DNA of 43,618 nucleotides from positions 1 to 43,618 of the forward strand of contig JAWOFN010000060.1 in assembly GCA_046497505.1 (NCBI GenBank), given 5' to 3'. Shown here in pieces: positions 35,479 through 42,719 of the stretch. The translations under genes and the position numbers were made by a program. The stretch's first letter is position 1. Every line of letters starts with the position of its first letter. Source of the DNA: JAWOFN01 sp046497505 [NCBI: bacterium]. GTDB taxonomy: Bacteria; Blakebacterota; Blakebacteria; Blakebacterales. Under the pieces are notes generated by a model. It was not told the DNA's origin. It saw only the letters and a program-made list of their open reading frames with translations, and searched no databases.

Positions 35479-37923
35479 ATGCGTACCGACCCACTGCGGC
35501 GACTCGGACGGCTCACGGTGCTGCTGGCCTTCCTGGCGGCGGGTACGATCCGACCCGCCGGGGCCCAGGAGCCGGGACGGCGTATCGCCATGGTGAGGAT
35601 CAGTGCCCCCACCGAGGCCCAGCTCCGGAGCATCGCCGGCCGGGGCATCGAGGTGCATGCGGGGCTCTTCGCCCGGGAGGCGGTCCTCTTCGTCACCGAG
35701 GAGGAACTGCAGGCTCTTCGTGATGCCGGTCTGGCCCCGCAGGTGATCGAGCCGGACGCCGCCGCCTTCTTCGCGAGTCGGATGGACGCGTCGGCCGGTC
35801 CCGGCAGCATGGGAGGCTATTACACCCTCTCCGAGGTCGAGGCCCGCCTGGACGAGCTGGCCTCTCGGTACCCGGACATCATCACCCCGAAGTTCAGTGT
35901 GGGGACCAGTGTCGAGGGGCGTGATGTCTGGGCCGTACGCGTATCGGATGCCCCGGGCACTCCCGACCCCGCACGCCCCGCTGTCTTCTACAACGCCCTG
36001 ATCCATGCCCGGGAGCCCATGAGCATGATGCTCCTGATGGGTTTCCTGGAGGACCTCGCCGGCAAATGGGAAGAAGGGGACGAGGGTATCCGCTACCTGC
36101 TCTCCTCCCGCGAACTCTGGTTCGTACCCGTGGTCAACCCGGACGGCTACCACTACAACGAGGTGATGCAGCCGGAGGGCGGATACCTCTGGCGGAAGAA
36201 CAAGCGGGACAACAACGGGGACGGCATCTTCCGTGAGGCGGACGACGGTGTGGACCTGAACAGGAACTTCGGGTACGAGTGGGGCCATGACGACGTGGGA
36301 TCCAGCCCGATCCCGGGCAGCCAGACCTACCGGGGGGCCTCTCCCTTCAGCGAGCCCGAGACGAGGGCGGTGCGAGACGTGGTCCAGGGGGCGGGACTCT
36401 CGCAGCCCCCGGGTTGGACCTTCGTCCTGAACTACCACTCCTACGCCAACGTCTACATCCACCCGTGGGGCTACACCGAGAGCCCGCCGGCACGGCTGGA
36501 TGAGTTCCAGCGGTGGGCGGGTCGTCTCTCGGGCACCAACTTCTTCCCCTACGGGACCGGCACCGCGATGATCGGTTACCAGACCAACGGGGACGCGGTG
36601 GACTGGCAGTACGGTGCCGAGGACCTCCTGGCCATGGTCCCCGAGGTGGGCTCCCTGTTCGACTACTTCTGGCCCGCGAGTGTCCGTATACCGGTCATCA
36701 CCCGGGAGCAGCTCCCGGCGAACCACCTGACCGCGTGGATGGCCGGGGGCCTCCTCCTCCCCGATGGGCAGCAGGTCGCCGAGGTCGGCGGGGACGGGGA
36801 CGGATATCCCGACCCGGGGGAGACCTTCGAACTGACCCTCACCTGGACGAACGCCGGGTTCACCCGGGCCGTGACGGGGGCCTCGGCCGCCCTCCGCTCG
36901 CTGGACGGCGCCGCCACGGTGCCCGGGACCGCCGTGACCCTCGGCGACCTCGCTCCCGGGGAGAGCATGCAGGCCCCCTCGGCCTATCCCGTGACGGTCG
37001 ACGCCTCACCCGGGGGGCGGAGGCTCTCCTTCGAGGTGCGTGTGGAGGCGGACGGGGGGTATGTAAGGCGGGACACCCTGCACGTGATGCTGGGGGTCCC
37101 CGACGTGCTGGTGGAGGAGGGGTGGGAGACGGAAGGCGGGCCCTGGGACCTGGCCGGGGGCTTCATGCGCTCCACGGAGGGGGCCTTCAGCGGGATGTAC
37201 GGTGCCTTCGACGGGGCCCTCGGCGGGAGGGGTGCGGTGAACTACTTCGACCGGACGCTCCCCGTGGACCTGAGCGGGTACGATGGGGCCCGTCTGCGCT
37301 TCAAGAGCCGCCGATACGTGGGGCCCCGGAACGCCGCATTCCTGACCCTCGGGCCGGAACCCGACCCGTGGCCGGGCCAGCAGACGGCCCGGAGCCCGGA
37401 CCCGCTCGTCTACTATGCCACAGGCAACGGGGAGGGCTGGGAGGATGTGGTCATCGACCTCACCCCCTATAGCGGGACCCCTTCGCTGTGGCTCCGATGG
37501 GCGACGGGCTACGTGAGTACCGTCTCGGCACCCTCACCCCAGGGATGGGCGGTGGACGATATCGTGCTGGAGGCCTGGACCGAGGCGGATCCCACCGGGG
37601 GCGGCGAGGTCGCGGGCTCGCTGCATCTCGGCATGCCCTATCCGAACCCCGCCAACCCGGGACCGGGGAACCCGGTGCGGCTGGACGCGGACCTCTCCGA
37701 ACTGGGGCAGGGCCTGGTTTCGGTACGCCTGGAGGTCTACGACGTCCGGGGCCGCCGGGTGGCCACCCCCTTCAGGGGGACCCTGGAGAGCCGGGACTAC
37801 AGCGGCTACCTGACCTGGGACGGCAGCCTCTCGGGAGGGGAGCCGGCCCCGAGCGGGATCTACATCCTCCGTCTCAGCGCCGCGGGACAGTCCGCTTCCC
37901 GGAAGGTCATCATCCTGCGCTGA
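35479..37923 (+). CDS. Secreted M14 zinc carboxypeptidase with C-terminal sorting-like domain
   Basis: An 814-residue exported peptidase. After the signal peptide (LLAFLAAGTIRPAGAQ) comes a short propeptide-like domain (about 25-95). The M14 domain (about 105-420) has zinc ligands His176 and Glu179 (IHAREPMS) and His320 (NYHSYANV), VDLNRNFGYEW, and catalytic Glu389 (VPEVGS). One acidic loop (DNNGDGIFREADDG) is present. Beta-sandwich regions follow (about 430-730), and the last 85 residues (PYPNPANPG ... DVRGRRVATP ... GIYILRLSAAGQSASRKVII) match the FlgD-like/type IX sorting-like tails of FCB bacteria. ATG 35479 has GGAGAG before it; ATG 35464, overlapping the proS stop, would add five residues. 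It is convergent with the ADOP permease, 12 bases apart. Confidence 0.88.
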   Translation: MRTDPLRRLGRLTVLLAFLAAGTIRPAGAQEPGRRIAMVRISAPTEAQLRSIAGRGIEVHAGLFAREAVLFVTEEELQALRDAGLAPQVIEPDAAAFFASRMDASAGPGSMGGYYTLSEVEARLDELASRYPDIITPKFSVGTSVEGRDVWAVRVSDAPGTPDPARPAVFYNALIHAREPMSMMLLMGFLEDLAGKWEEGDEGIRYLLSSRELWFVPVVNPDGYHYNEVMQPEGGYLWRKNKRDNNGDGIFREADDGVDLNRNFGYEWGHDDVGSSPIPGSQTYRGASPFSEPETRAVRDVVQGAGLSQPPGWTFVLNYHSYANVYIHPWGYTESPPARLDEFQRWAGRLSGTNFFPYGTGTAMIGYQTNGDAVDWQYGAEDLLAMVPEVGSLFDYFWPASVRIPVITREQLPANHLTAWMAGGLLLPDGQQVAEVGGDGDGYPDPGETFELTLTWTNAGFTRAVTGASAALRSLDGAATVPGTAVTLGDLAPGESMQAPSAYPVTVDASPGGRRLSFEVRVEADGGYVRRDTLHVMLGVPDVLVEEGWETEGGPWDLAGGFMRSTEGAFSGMYGAFDGALGGRGAVNYFDRTLPVDLSGYDGARLRFKSRRYVGPRNAAFLTLGPEPDPWPGQQTARSPDPLVYYATGNGEGWEDVVIDLTPYSGTPSLWLRWATGYVSTVSAPSPQGWAVDDIVLEAWTEADPTGGGEVAGSLHLGMPYPNPANPGPGNPVRLDADLSELGQGLVSVRLEVYDVRGRRVATPFRGTLESRDYSGYLTWDGSLSGGEPAPSGIYILRLSAAGQSASRKVIILR

Positions 37924-37935
37924 TTCCGAGGACCG

Positions 37936-40395
37936 CTACTCGTACCGCAGGGCCCGCATCGGTTCCAGGTGTGCGGCCCGCCTGGCGGGTCCCCAGGTCG
38001 CCGCCAGGGTCACCCCCACCAGGAGCAGGGCCACCCCTCCGAACGTCACCGGGTCGGTGGTGCTCACCCCGTAGATCAGGGCGGAGAGGGAGCGGGTGGC
38101 CAGGAACGCCGCCCCCAGGCCGATGGCGGTCCCCCAGAGGGTGAGCCGGAGCCCGTCCAGGACCACTCCTCGGAGCACCCGGTCCCGGTCGGCCCCCAGG
38201 GCCATGCGGATCCCGATCTCCCGGGTGCGGCGGTTCACATCGAAGGCGATGACCCCGTACAGACCGATCAGTCCCAGCAGCAGTGCCAGACCCCCCAGCC
38301 CCGAGAGAAGGGCGGCCAGGGTGCGGGGGAGGAACATCATGATGGAGAGGTGCTCGCGGAGGGTGACCAGTTCGAAGATGGGCAGCTCGGGGTCCATCTC
38401 CCGGACCGCCTCCCGGATCTCCGGCTTCAGGGCCTGGGCGGCCTCCTCGCTGGCTCCCCGGGGCCGGGCCACCACGGCCATGAAGATGGAGCTGGACTGG
38501 CGGTAGCTGAACCAGACGTAGGGGCGGGGCTGCTCCCCCAGGGTGCGGTACTTCCCGTCGGCGGCGATGCCCACGATCTCGTAGGTCGGACCGTCGGAGG
38601 ATCTGCGGAGCTGCTTGCCCAGGGCGCTCTCCCCCGGCCAGAAGCGCTGGGCGAAGGTGCGGTTGACCACCGTCACCAGGGGGGCGTCCTCGGTGTCGGT
38701 CTCGCGGAAGGGGCGCCCCGCAAGGATGGGGACCCCCACGGTCTCGAAGTAGTCCGGTCCCGCCTCCCCGCTGTCGATGCTCACCCATCCCTCCTCCGGG
38801 AGGGGGACGTCGGTCTCGGGATAGATCCACCGGCTCTGGACGCTGGCCCCCAGGGGCATCCGGTCGGTGAGCGCTGCCGACTCCACCCCGGGAAGGGCCG
38901 CTACCCGGTCCCTGAGGCGGCGGAAGAACTCCGGCGCCTCCTCCGACTCGTAGCCCCGCATCCTGAGTTCCAGGCTGGCGATGACCCCGTGCTCCATCTC
39001 GAAGCCCGGGTCCACGTCGGCGGCGCTGCTCAGGCTCCGCACGAAGAGCCCGGCACAGACCAGCAGCAGGGCGGAGACCGCCACCTGTCCGGTGACCAGC
39101 AGCCGGCGCAGCCGGGAGGTGCGGGCCCGTCCCGAGGAGCCGGCCTGCTGCTTCAGGTGACGTACCAGGTCGGGTCGTGTGCCCTGCAGGGCGGGGATGA
39201 TCCCGAAGAGCAGGCCCGTGAAGAGGGCCAGGAAGCCGGTGAAGAGCAGCACGTTCCCGTCCAGCCGGATGTCCAGGTTCACCGGGATAGGGATAGGAGG
39301 CTGCAGGGTGTTCAGGAGATGGAGGAGCCAGGCAGCGATGCCCACCCCCGCTGCCGCCCCCAGGACGCCGATGAGCGTGCTCTCGGTGAGGAGCTGGCGG
39401 AGGAGCCGGCCCCGGCCGGCCCCCAGGGCCAGGCGGACCGCCACCTCCCACTCCCGGGAGGCGGCACGGGCCAGGAGCATGCCCGCCAGGTTCGTACAGG
39501 CCACCAGAAGGGTGAGCCCCACCATGATCATGAGGAAGAGGCTGACGAGCTGGAGCGGCCGGTCCACGAGGGGCATGATGGCCACATCGCTGCTGGGGAT
39601 GGCGGTGAAGGTGCGGTCCTCGTTCGTCTCCGGGTACTGCTGGGCCAGCCGGGACCCCACCGTCCGGAGCACTGCGGCCGCCTGCGCCACGCTCACCCCC
39701 TCTCGCAGCCGCCCCTTCACGAAGAGGGAGCGGCTTCCCCGTTGCTCCAGCTGGCCGGTGAAGACCAGGTTGGCCGGGTCGGTGTGGATGGGGACGAAGT
39801 AGTCGGCGGTGAGGGGGAAGGTGCCCCGGTACCAGGGAGGCGCCACCCCCACCACCGTATAGGGGAGGCCGTTCAGCCGGATCGTCTCGCCCACCACCCC
39901 GGGGTCGCCGCCGAAGCGGCTCCGCCACATGGCGTTGCCCAGGATGACCACCGGTTCGGACCCCGGCTCGTCGTCCGAGGCGGTGAAGGGGCGGCCCAGG
40001 TCGGGGGCGATGCCCAGAACGTCCCAGTAGTTCCCGCTCACCGTCTCACCGAAAAGGTACTCCCCCTGGCTGCCCGCCCCCCGGTCCATGATGCCCAGGC
40101 TCACGTTGGTGACCAGCACGTCGGTGAAGACGTCCCCGGTCTGCTCCCGTACGTCCACGTAGTCGGGGTAGGAGAAGGTGGAGTGCTCCATCTCCTCGTC
40201 GGAGGTGTAGACGTTCACCAGCTCCCCCGGCTCCTCCACCGGGAGCTGCCGGATGAAGAGGGCGTTGTAGAGGCTGAAGACCGCGCTGTTCACCCCGATG
40301 CCCAGGGCGAGGCTGAGGATGGCCACGGCGGCGAAGCCGGGAGACCGGCCGAGGCTGCGCAGGGTGTACTTCAGGTCGTGGAGAAGGGCCTCCAT
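37936..40395 (-). CDS. ADOP-type duplicated ABC permease (MacB/FtsX-like)
   Basis: The 819 residues match the ADOP family, in which two MacB-like permease halves are fused and no ATPase gene need be adjacent. The N-terminus MEALLHDLKYTLRSLGRSPG is typical. Half 1 has a membrane span (VAILSLALGIGVNSAVFSLY), a periplasmic MacB core (about 50-235) and an FtsX domain (about 270-410). Half 2 repeats this (VTGQVAVSALLLVCAGLFVR, core about 450-660, FtsX about 690-810), and the C-terminus is ARRAAHLEPMRALRYE. The family is expanded in Acidobacteriota and Gemmatimonadota. Substrates are unknown; peptide or lipoprotein handling is proposed by analogy to MacB and LolCDE. No ATPase is next to it. Confidence 0.9.
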   Translation of the reverse strand: MEALLHDLKYTLRSLGRSPGFAAVAILSLALGIGVNSAVFSLYNALFIRQLPVEEPGELVNVYTSDEEMEHSTFSYPDYVDVREQTGDVFTDVLVTNVSLGIMDRGAGSQGEYLFGETVSGNYWDVLGIAPDLGRPFTASDDEPGSEPVVILGNAMWRSRFGGDPGVVGETIRLNGLPYTVVGVAPPWYRGTFPLTADYFVPIHTDPANLVFTGQLEQRGSRSLFVKGRLREGVSVAQAAAVLRTVGSRLAQQYPETNEDRTFTAIPSSDVAIMPLVDRPLQLVSLFLMIMVGLTLLVACTNLAGMLLARAASREWEVAVRLALGAGRGRLLRQLLTESTLIGVLGAAAGVGIAAWLLHLLNTLQPPIPIPVNLDIRLDGNVLLFTGFLALFTGLLFGIIPALQGTRPDLVRHLKQQAGSSGRARTSRLRRLLVTGQVAVSALLLVCAGLFVRSLSSAADVDPGFEMEHGVIASLELRMRGYESEEAPEFFRRLRDRVAALPGVESAALTDRMPLGASVQSRWIYPETDVPLPEEGWVSIDSGEAGPDYFETVGVPILAGRPFRETDTEDAPLVTVVNRTFAQRFWPGESALGKQLRRSSDGPTYEIVGIAADGKYRTLGEQPRPYVWFSYRQSSSIFMAVVARPRGASEEAAQALKPEIREAVREMDPELPIFELVTLREHLSIMMFLPRTLAALLSGLGGLALLLGLIGLYGVIAFDVNRRTREIGIRMALGADRDRVLRGVVLDGLRLTLWGTAIGLGAAFLATRSLSALIYGVSTTDPVTFGGVALLLVGVTLAATWGPARRAAHLEPMRALRYE

Positions 40396-40602
40396 GGTGC
40401 CTCCTGGTCAGGCGAGACGCGATGGCGGACGTGCACACCCGGCCCTTCCCCACGATCAGGCGGGTCGCGGGTCGAGGAGACGAGCAGCCGCCGGGCACGC
40501 GCCGTCCGACGCCTGGACCCTGCATTGGAGGATGATACGGGGAGGCGGGGCCTCATGTTCCCACCTCCCTGCCGCCGCACCCCCCGCTGCCCGGTGGGCG
40601 GG

Positions 40603-40981
40603 TCAGGAGAGGCTGTAGCGGTCGAGTCCCATGACCAGGGACTGGATCCCCTCGGCGAAGGTGGGATGGGCCATCTGTACGTCCACCAGGGCCCGGGCGA
40701 TGTGTCCCCAGGGCATGGCGGCCGCCTCGTACTCCTCGCCCTGCTCCCGTGCCTCGGTCTCGTTCAGCCCGACCCGGCCCACCTGGGGGTCGGTGAAGAC
40801 GCTGGAGGGCACCACCCGTCCGTTCCGGCTCCGGGTCTCGTCCCCCATGAGACGGTCGAAGAGGATCCGGTGGTCGTTCCAGGAGGAGGTGGGAGCCCCG
40901 GAGTTCCTCCCCATCACCCGCCGTCAGGATGATCTCATCCGCCGCCTGTCCGCTCCCGATGATGATGACGTCGCTCTCCAT
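40603..40981 (-). pseudogene. Remnant of a flavin-dependent disulfide oxidoreductase (mercuric reductase/lipoamide dehydrogenase-like)
   Basis: An intact ribosome site (GGGGAAGGA) and start give MESDVIIIGSGQA, the FAD-binding start of the family. It is joined at once to DEIILTAG, which resembles a segment from the middle of such enzymes. The family's C-terminal dimerisation domain (SSWNDHRILFDRL, VVPSSVFTDPQVGRVGLNET, ending at 40603) is present but in another frame. Most of the FAD and NAD domains, including the redox-active cysteines, are missing: about 110-125 codons remain of about 450. So the gene has lost its centre by deletion and also has a frameshift. It is divergent from the aldo/keto reductase gene. 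Confidence 0.75.
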
Positions 40982-41096
40982 CGTGTTCCTTCCCCTTTCG
41001 TTGTCTCCATGCAGGTGTCGTCCGGGGATGTATTGTTACATTGAACGATTCCCCCGAGGTCCGCACCCAGCGATCGGAACCGCAGGAGGCCCGGTG

Positions 41097-41924
41097 ATGC
41101 GTCTGACCATCGATTCCAACATCGTCATGAACGACGGGAACGAGATCCCGCGGCTGGGTCTGGGGGTCTACCAGACCCCGTCCGGTGAGGTGACCGAGCG
41201 GGCGGTGACGACGGCGCTGGAGGCGGGTTACCGCCACGTGGACACTGCCCGTCTCTACGGGAACGAGGAGTCGGTGGGCCGGGCCGTCCGGGAGGGGCCG
41301 GTAGCCCGGGAGGAGGTCTTCGTGGTCACCAAGCTCTGGAACAGCGACCACGGGGCCCGCAGGGCCCGGGCCGCCTTCGAGGAGAGCCGGCAGGCCCTGG
41401 GACTGGAGGTCGTGGACCTCTTCCTGATCCACTGGCCCGTGGACGGGCTTCGGGACGACTCGTGGCGGGTCCTCCAGGAGCTGAAGGAGGAGGGGCTCTG
41501 CCGGTCCATCGGGGTGAGCAACTACACGATCAGCCACCTGGAGGGACTCCTCTCCTGGTGCGAGATCCCCCCGACCGTGAACCAGGTGGAGTTCAGCCCC
41601 TTCCTCTACCAGGAGGAACTCCTGGAGGTCTGCCGGGAGCAGGACATCGTGCTGGAAGCGTACAGCCCCCTCACCAAGGGAGCCCGCCTGAACGACGAGA
41701 CGCTGGTTCGGATCGGGTCGGCTCATGGCAAGAGCCCCGCCCAGGTCCTGGTCCGCTGGGCCCTGCAGCACGACGTGGTGGTCATCCCCAAGTCCGCCCG
41801 GCCCGAACACATCCGGGAGAACGCCGACGTCTTCGATTTCGAGCTCACTGCCGAGGAGATGGCGGAGCTGGACGCCCTGGACGATGGGCTCCGCACGAGC
41901 TGGGACCCCACCGACCAGCCGTAG
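41097..41924 (+). CDS. Aldo/keto reductase
   Basis: A cytosolic NADPH-dependent carbonyl reductase of 275 residues, the usual length for bacterial AKR5-type (2,5-diketo-D-gluconate reductase-like) enzymes. The catalytic tetrad is visible: Asp and Tyr in HVDTARLYGNE, Lys in VVTKLWNSDH, His in FLIHWPVDG. IGVSNYTISHLEGLL, QVEFSPFLYQ and the NADPH-binding VVIPKSARPEHIREN are further family motifs. GGAGG lies about 8 bases before the ATG; a GTG immediately upstream is possible. Its stop codon lies in the first copy of a 22-bp tandem duplication. It is intact although both flanking genes are decayed. The substrate is not predictable. Confidence 0.92.
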   Translation: MRLTIDSNIVMNDGNEIPRLGLGVYQTPSGEVTERAVTTALEAGYRHVDTARLYGNEESVGRAVREGPVAREEVFVVTKLWNSDHGARRARAAFEESRQALGLEVVDLFLIHWPVDGLRDDSWRVLQELKEEGLCRSIGVSNYTISHLEGLLSWCEIPPTVNQVEFSPFLYQEELLEVCREQDIVLEAYSPLTKGARLNDETLVRIGSAHGKSPAQVLVRWALQHDVVVIPKSARPEHIRENADVFDFELTAEEMAELDALDDGLRTSWDPTDQP

Positions 41925-41965
41925 GACCTCAGCCGCGGTGGTATAGGACCTCAGCCGCGGTGGTA
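41922..41965. repeat. Perfect 22-bp tandem duplication
   Basis: Copies 41922-41943 and 41944-41965 are identical and adjacent. The first holds the aldo/keto reductase stop codon (TAG) and the second the stop codon (TGA, minus strand) of the rlmH remnant. It looks like a recent slippage duplication. Confidence 0.95.
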
Positions 41966-42220
41966 GGGGTGGTTGTTCAGGGTGGCCAGGGCCCGGTAGA
42001 CCTGTTCGGCCAGCACTACCCGGGCCAGGTCGTGGGGGAAGGTGAGGCGGGAGAGGGCCAGGCGGAGCCGGGCCTGCTGGATGAGCCGGGGGTGGTGTCC
42101 CTCTGTGCCCCCGACCGCGAAGACCAGCCTCCCGGTCCCCGGGTCGGAGGCGGTCGTGCCGAGCCACGCCGCCAGGCCCCGGTCCTAGACGCTCCCCACG
42201 CCGATGATGAGGATCTGCAC
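41951..42220 (-). pseudogene. rlmH: rlmH remnant (23S rRNA pseudouridine-1915 methyltransferase) with central deletion
   Basis: The gene begins normally: GGGAGG, then GTG at 42220 and VQILIIGVGSV, the RlmH N-terminus. A TAG codon follows, and then, in the same frame, DRGLAAWLGTT, LVFAVGGTEGHHPRLI, LALSRLTFPHDLARVVLAEQ and VYRAL...PYHRG, the complete C-terminal half with the SAM-binding knot. About 70 of the usual 155 residues are absent between the two parts. The junction lies at a motif of the form D-R-x-L-A-A that could occur in both places of a normal RlmH, so a deletion between short repeats is plausible. It is one base downstream of the release-factor-like gene. Confidence 0.8.
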
Positions 42221-42221
42221 C

Positions 42222-42587
42222 TCAGTCCTCCCGTCGGGGGGGGCGGATCTTCTTCCGGAGTTCCTTCCTCCGTCCCCTCCGCCGCTTGTTCTCCAGCCTC
42301 CGCCGGTCAGCCGCCTTCGATCTCCGCCGACGCCGCCTCTGGTTCCGCCTCCGCGCCGCCTCCTGTTTCTTCGCCCGGCGTCTCTCCTCCAGCTCCTCGG
42401 CCAGGCGCTGCAGGGCGATCTTGCGGTTGCGGTACTGGGACCGACTGTCGGCGGCCAGGACGGTGATCCCCGTGGGCCGGTGGGTGAGACGCACCGCGGT
42501 CTCCGCCTTGTTGCGGTGCTGTCCGCCGGGTCCCCCCGTCCGGGTGAACTCGATGTCGCAGGCCTTCTCCAGTTCCTCCAGGTCCAT
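42222..42587 (-). CDS. Short release-factor-like protein with GGQ motif (ribosome-rescue candidate)
   Basis: A 121-residue protein consisting of a domain-3-type release-factor core, FTRTGGPGGQHRNKAETAVR with Gly-Gly-Gln at 21-23. Then come RLTHRPTGITVLAADSRSQYRN and a long, extremely basic tail (about 70-121, R/K-rich). It lacks the codon-recognition domain of RF1/RF2. The GGQ loop and basic tail recall ArfB (YaeJ) and mitochondrial MTRFR, which release peptides from stalled ribosomes by placing the tail in the mRNA channel or on the large subunit. A rescue role is inferred. ATG 42587 starts it; rlmH (now broken) follows after one base, so both once formed a translation-related pair. Confidence 0.78.
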   Translation of the reverse strand: MDLEELEKACDIEFTRTGGPGGQHRNKAETAVRLTHRPTGITVLAADSRSQYRNRKIALQRLAEELEERRRAKKQEAARRRNQRRRRRRSKAADRRRLENKRRRGRRKELRKKIRPPRRED

Positions 42588-42719
42588 GCTATCAAGCTAA
42601 AAGCACGAACGGGCGCTGACCAGCCGGGAAGCCGTGCTGCGGTGGCGGGCGGGTGCGGCGGCGTTTAGTTTGCGGGTGAGCAGGAGAGACCGGATACCGA
42701 GAGAGAGGGAGCGGAGAGG

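Noticed and set aside
37969-40932. A 987-codon plus-strand frame opposite the ADOP permease.
   Set aside because: It is a shadow of the permease gene, with low-complexity His/Gly/Glu sequence and no start signal.
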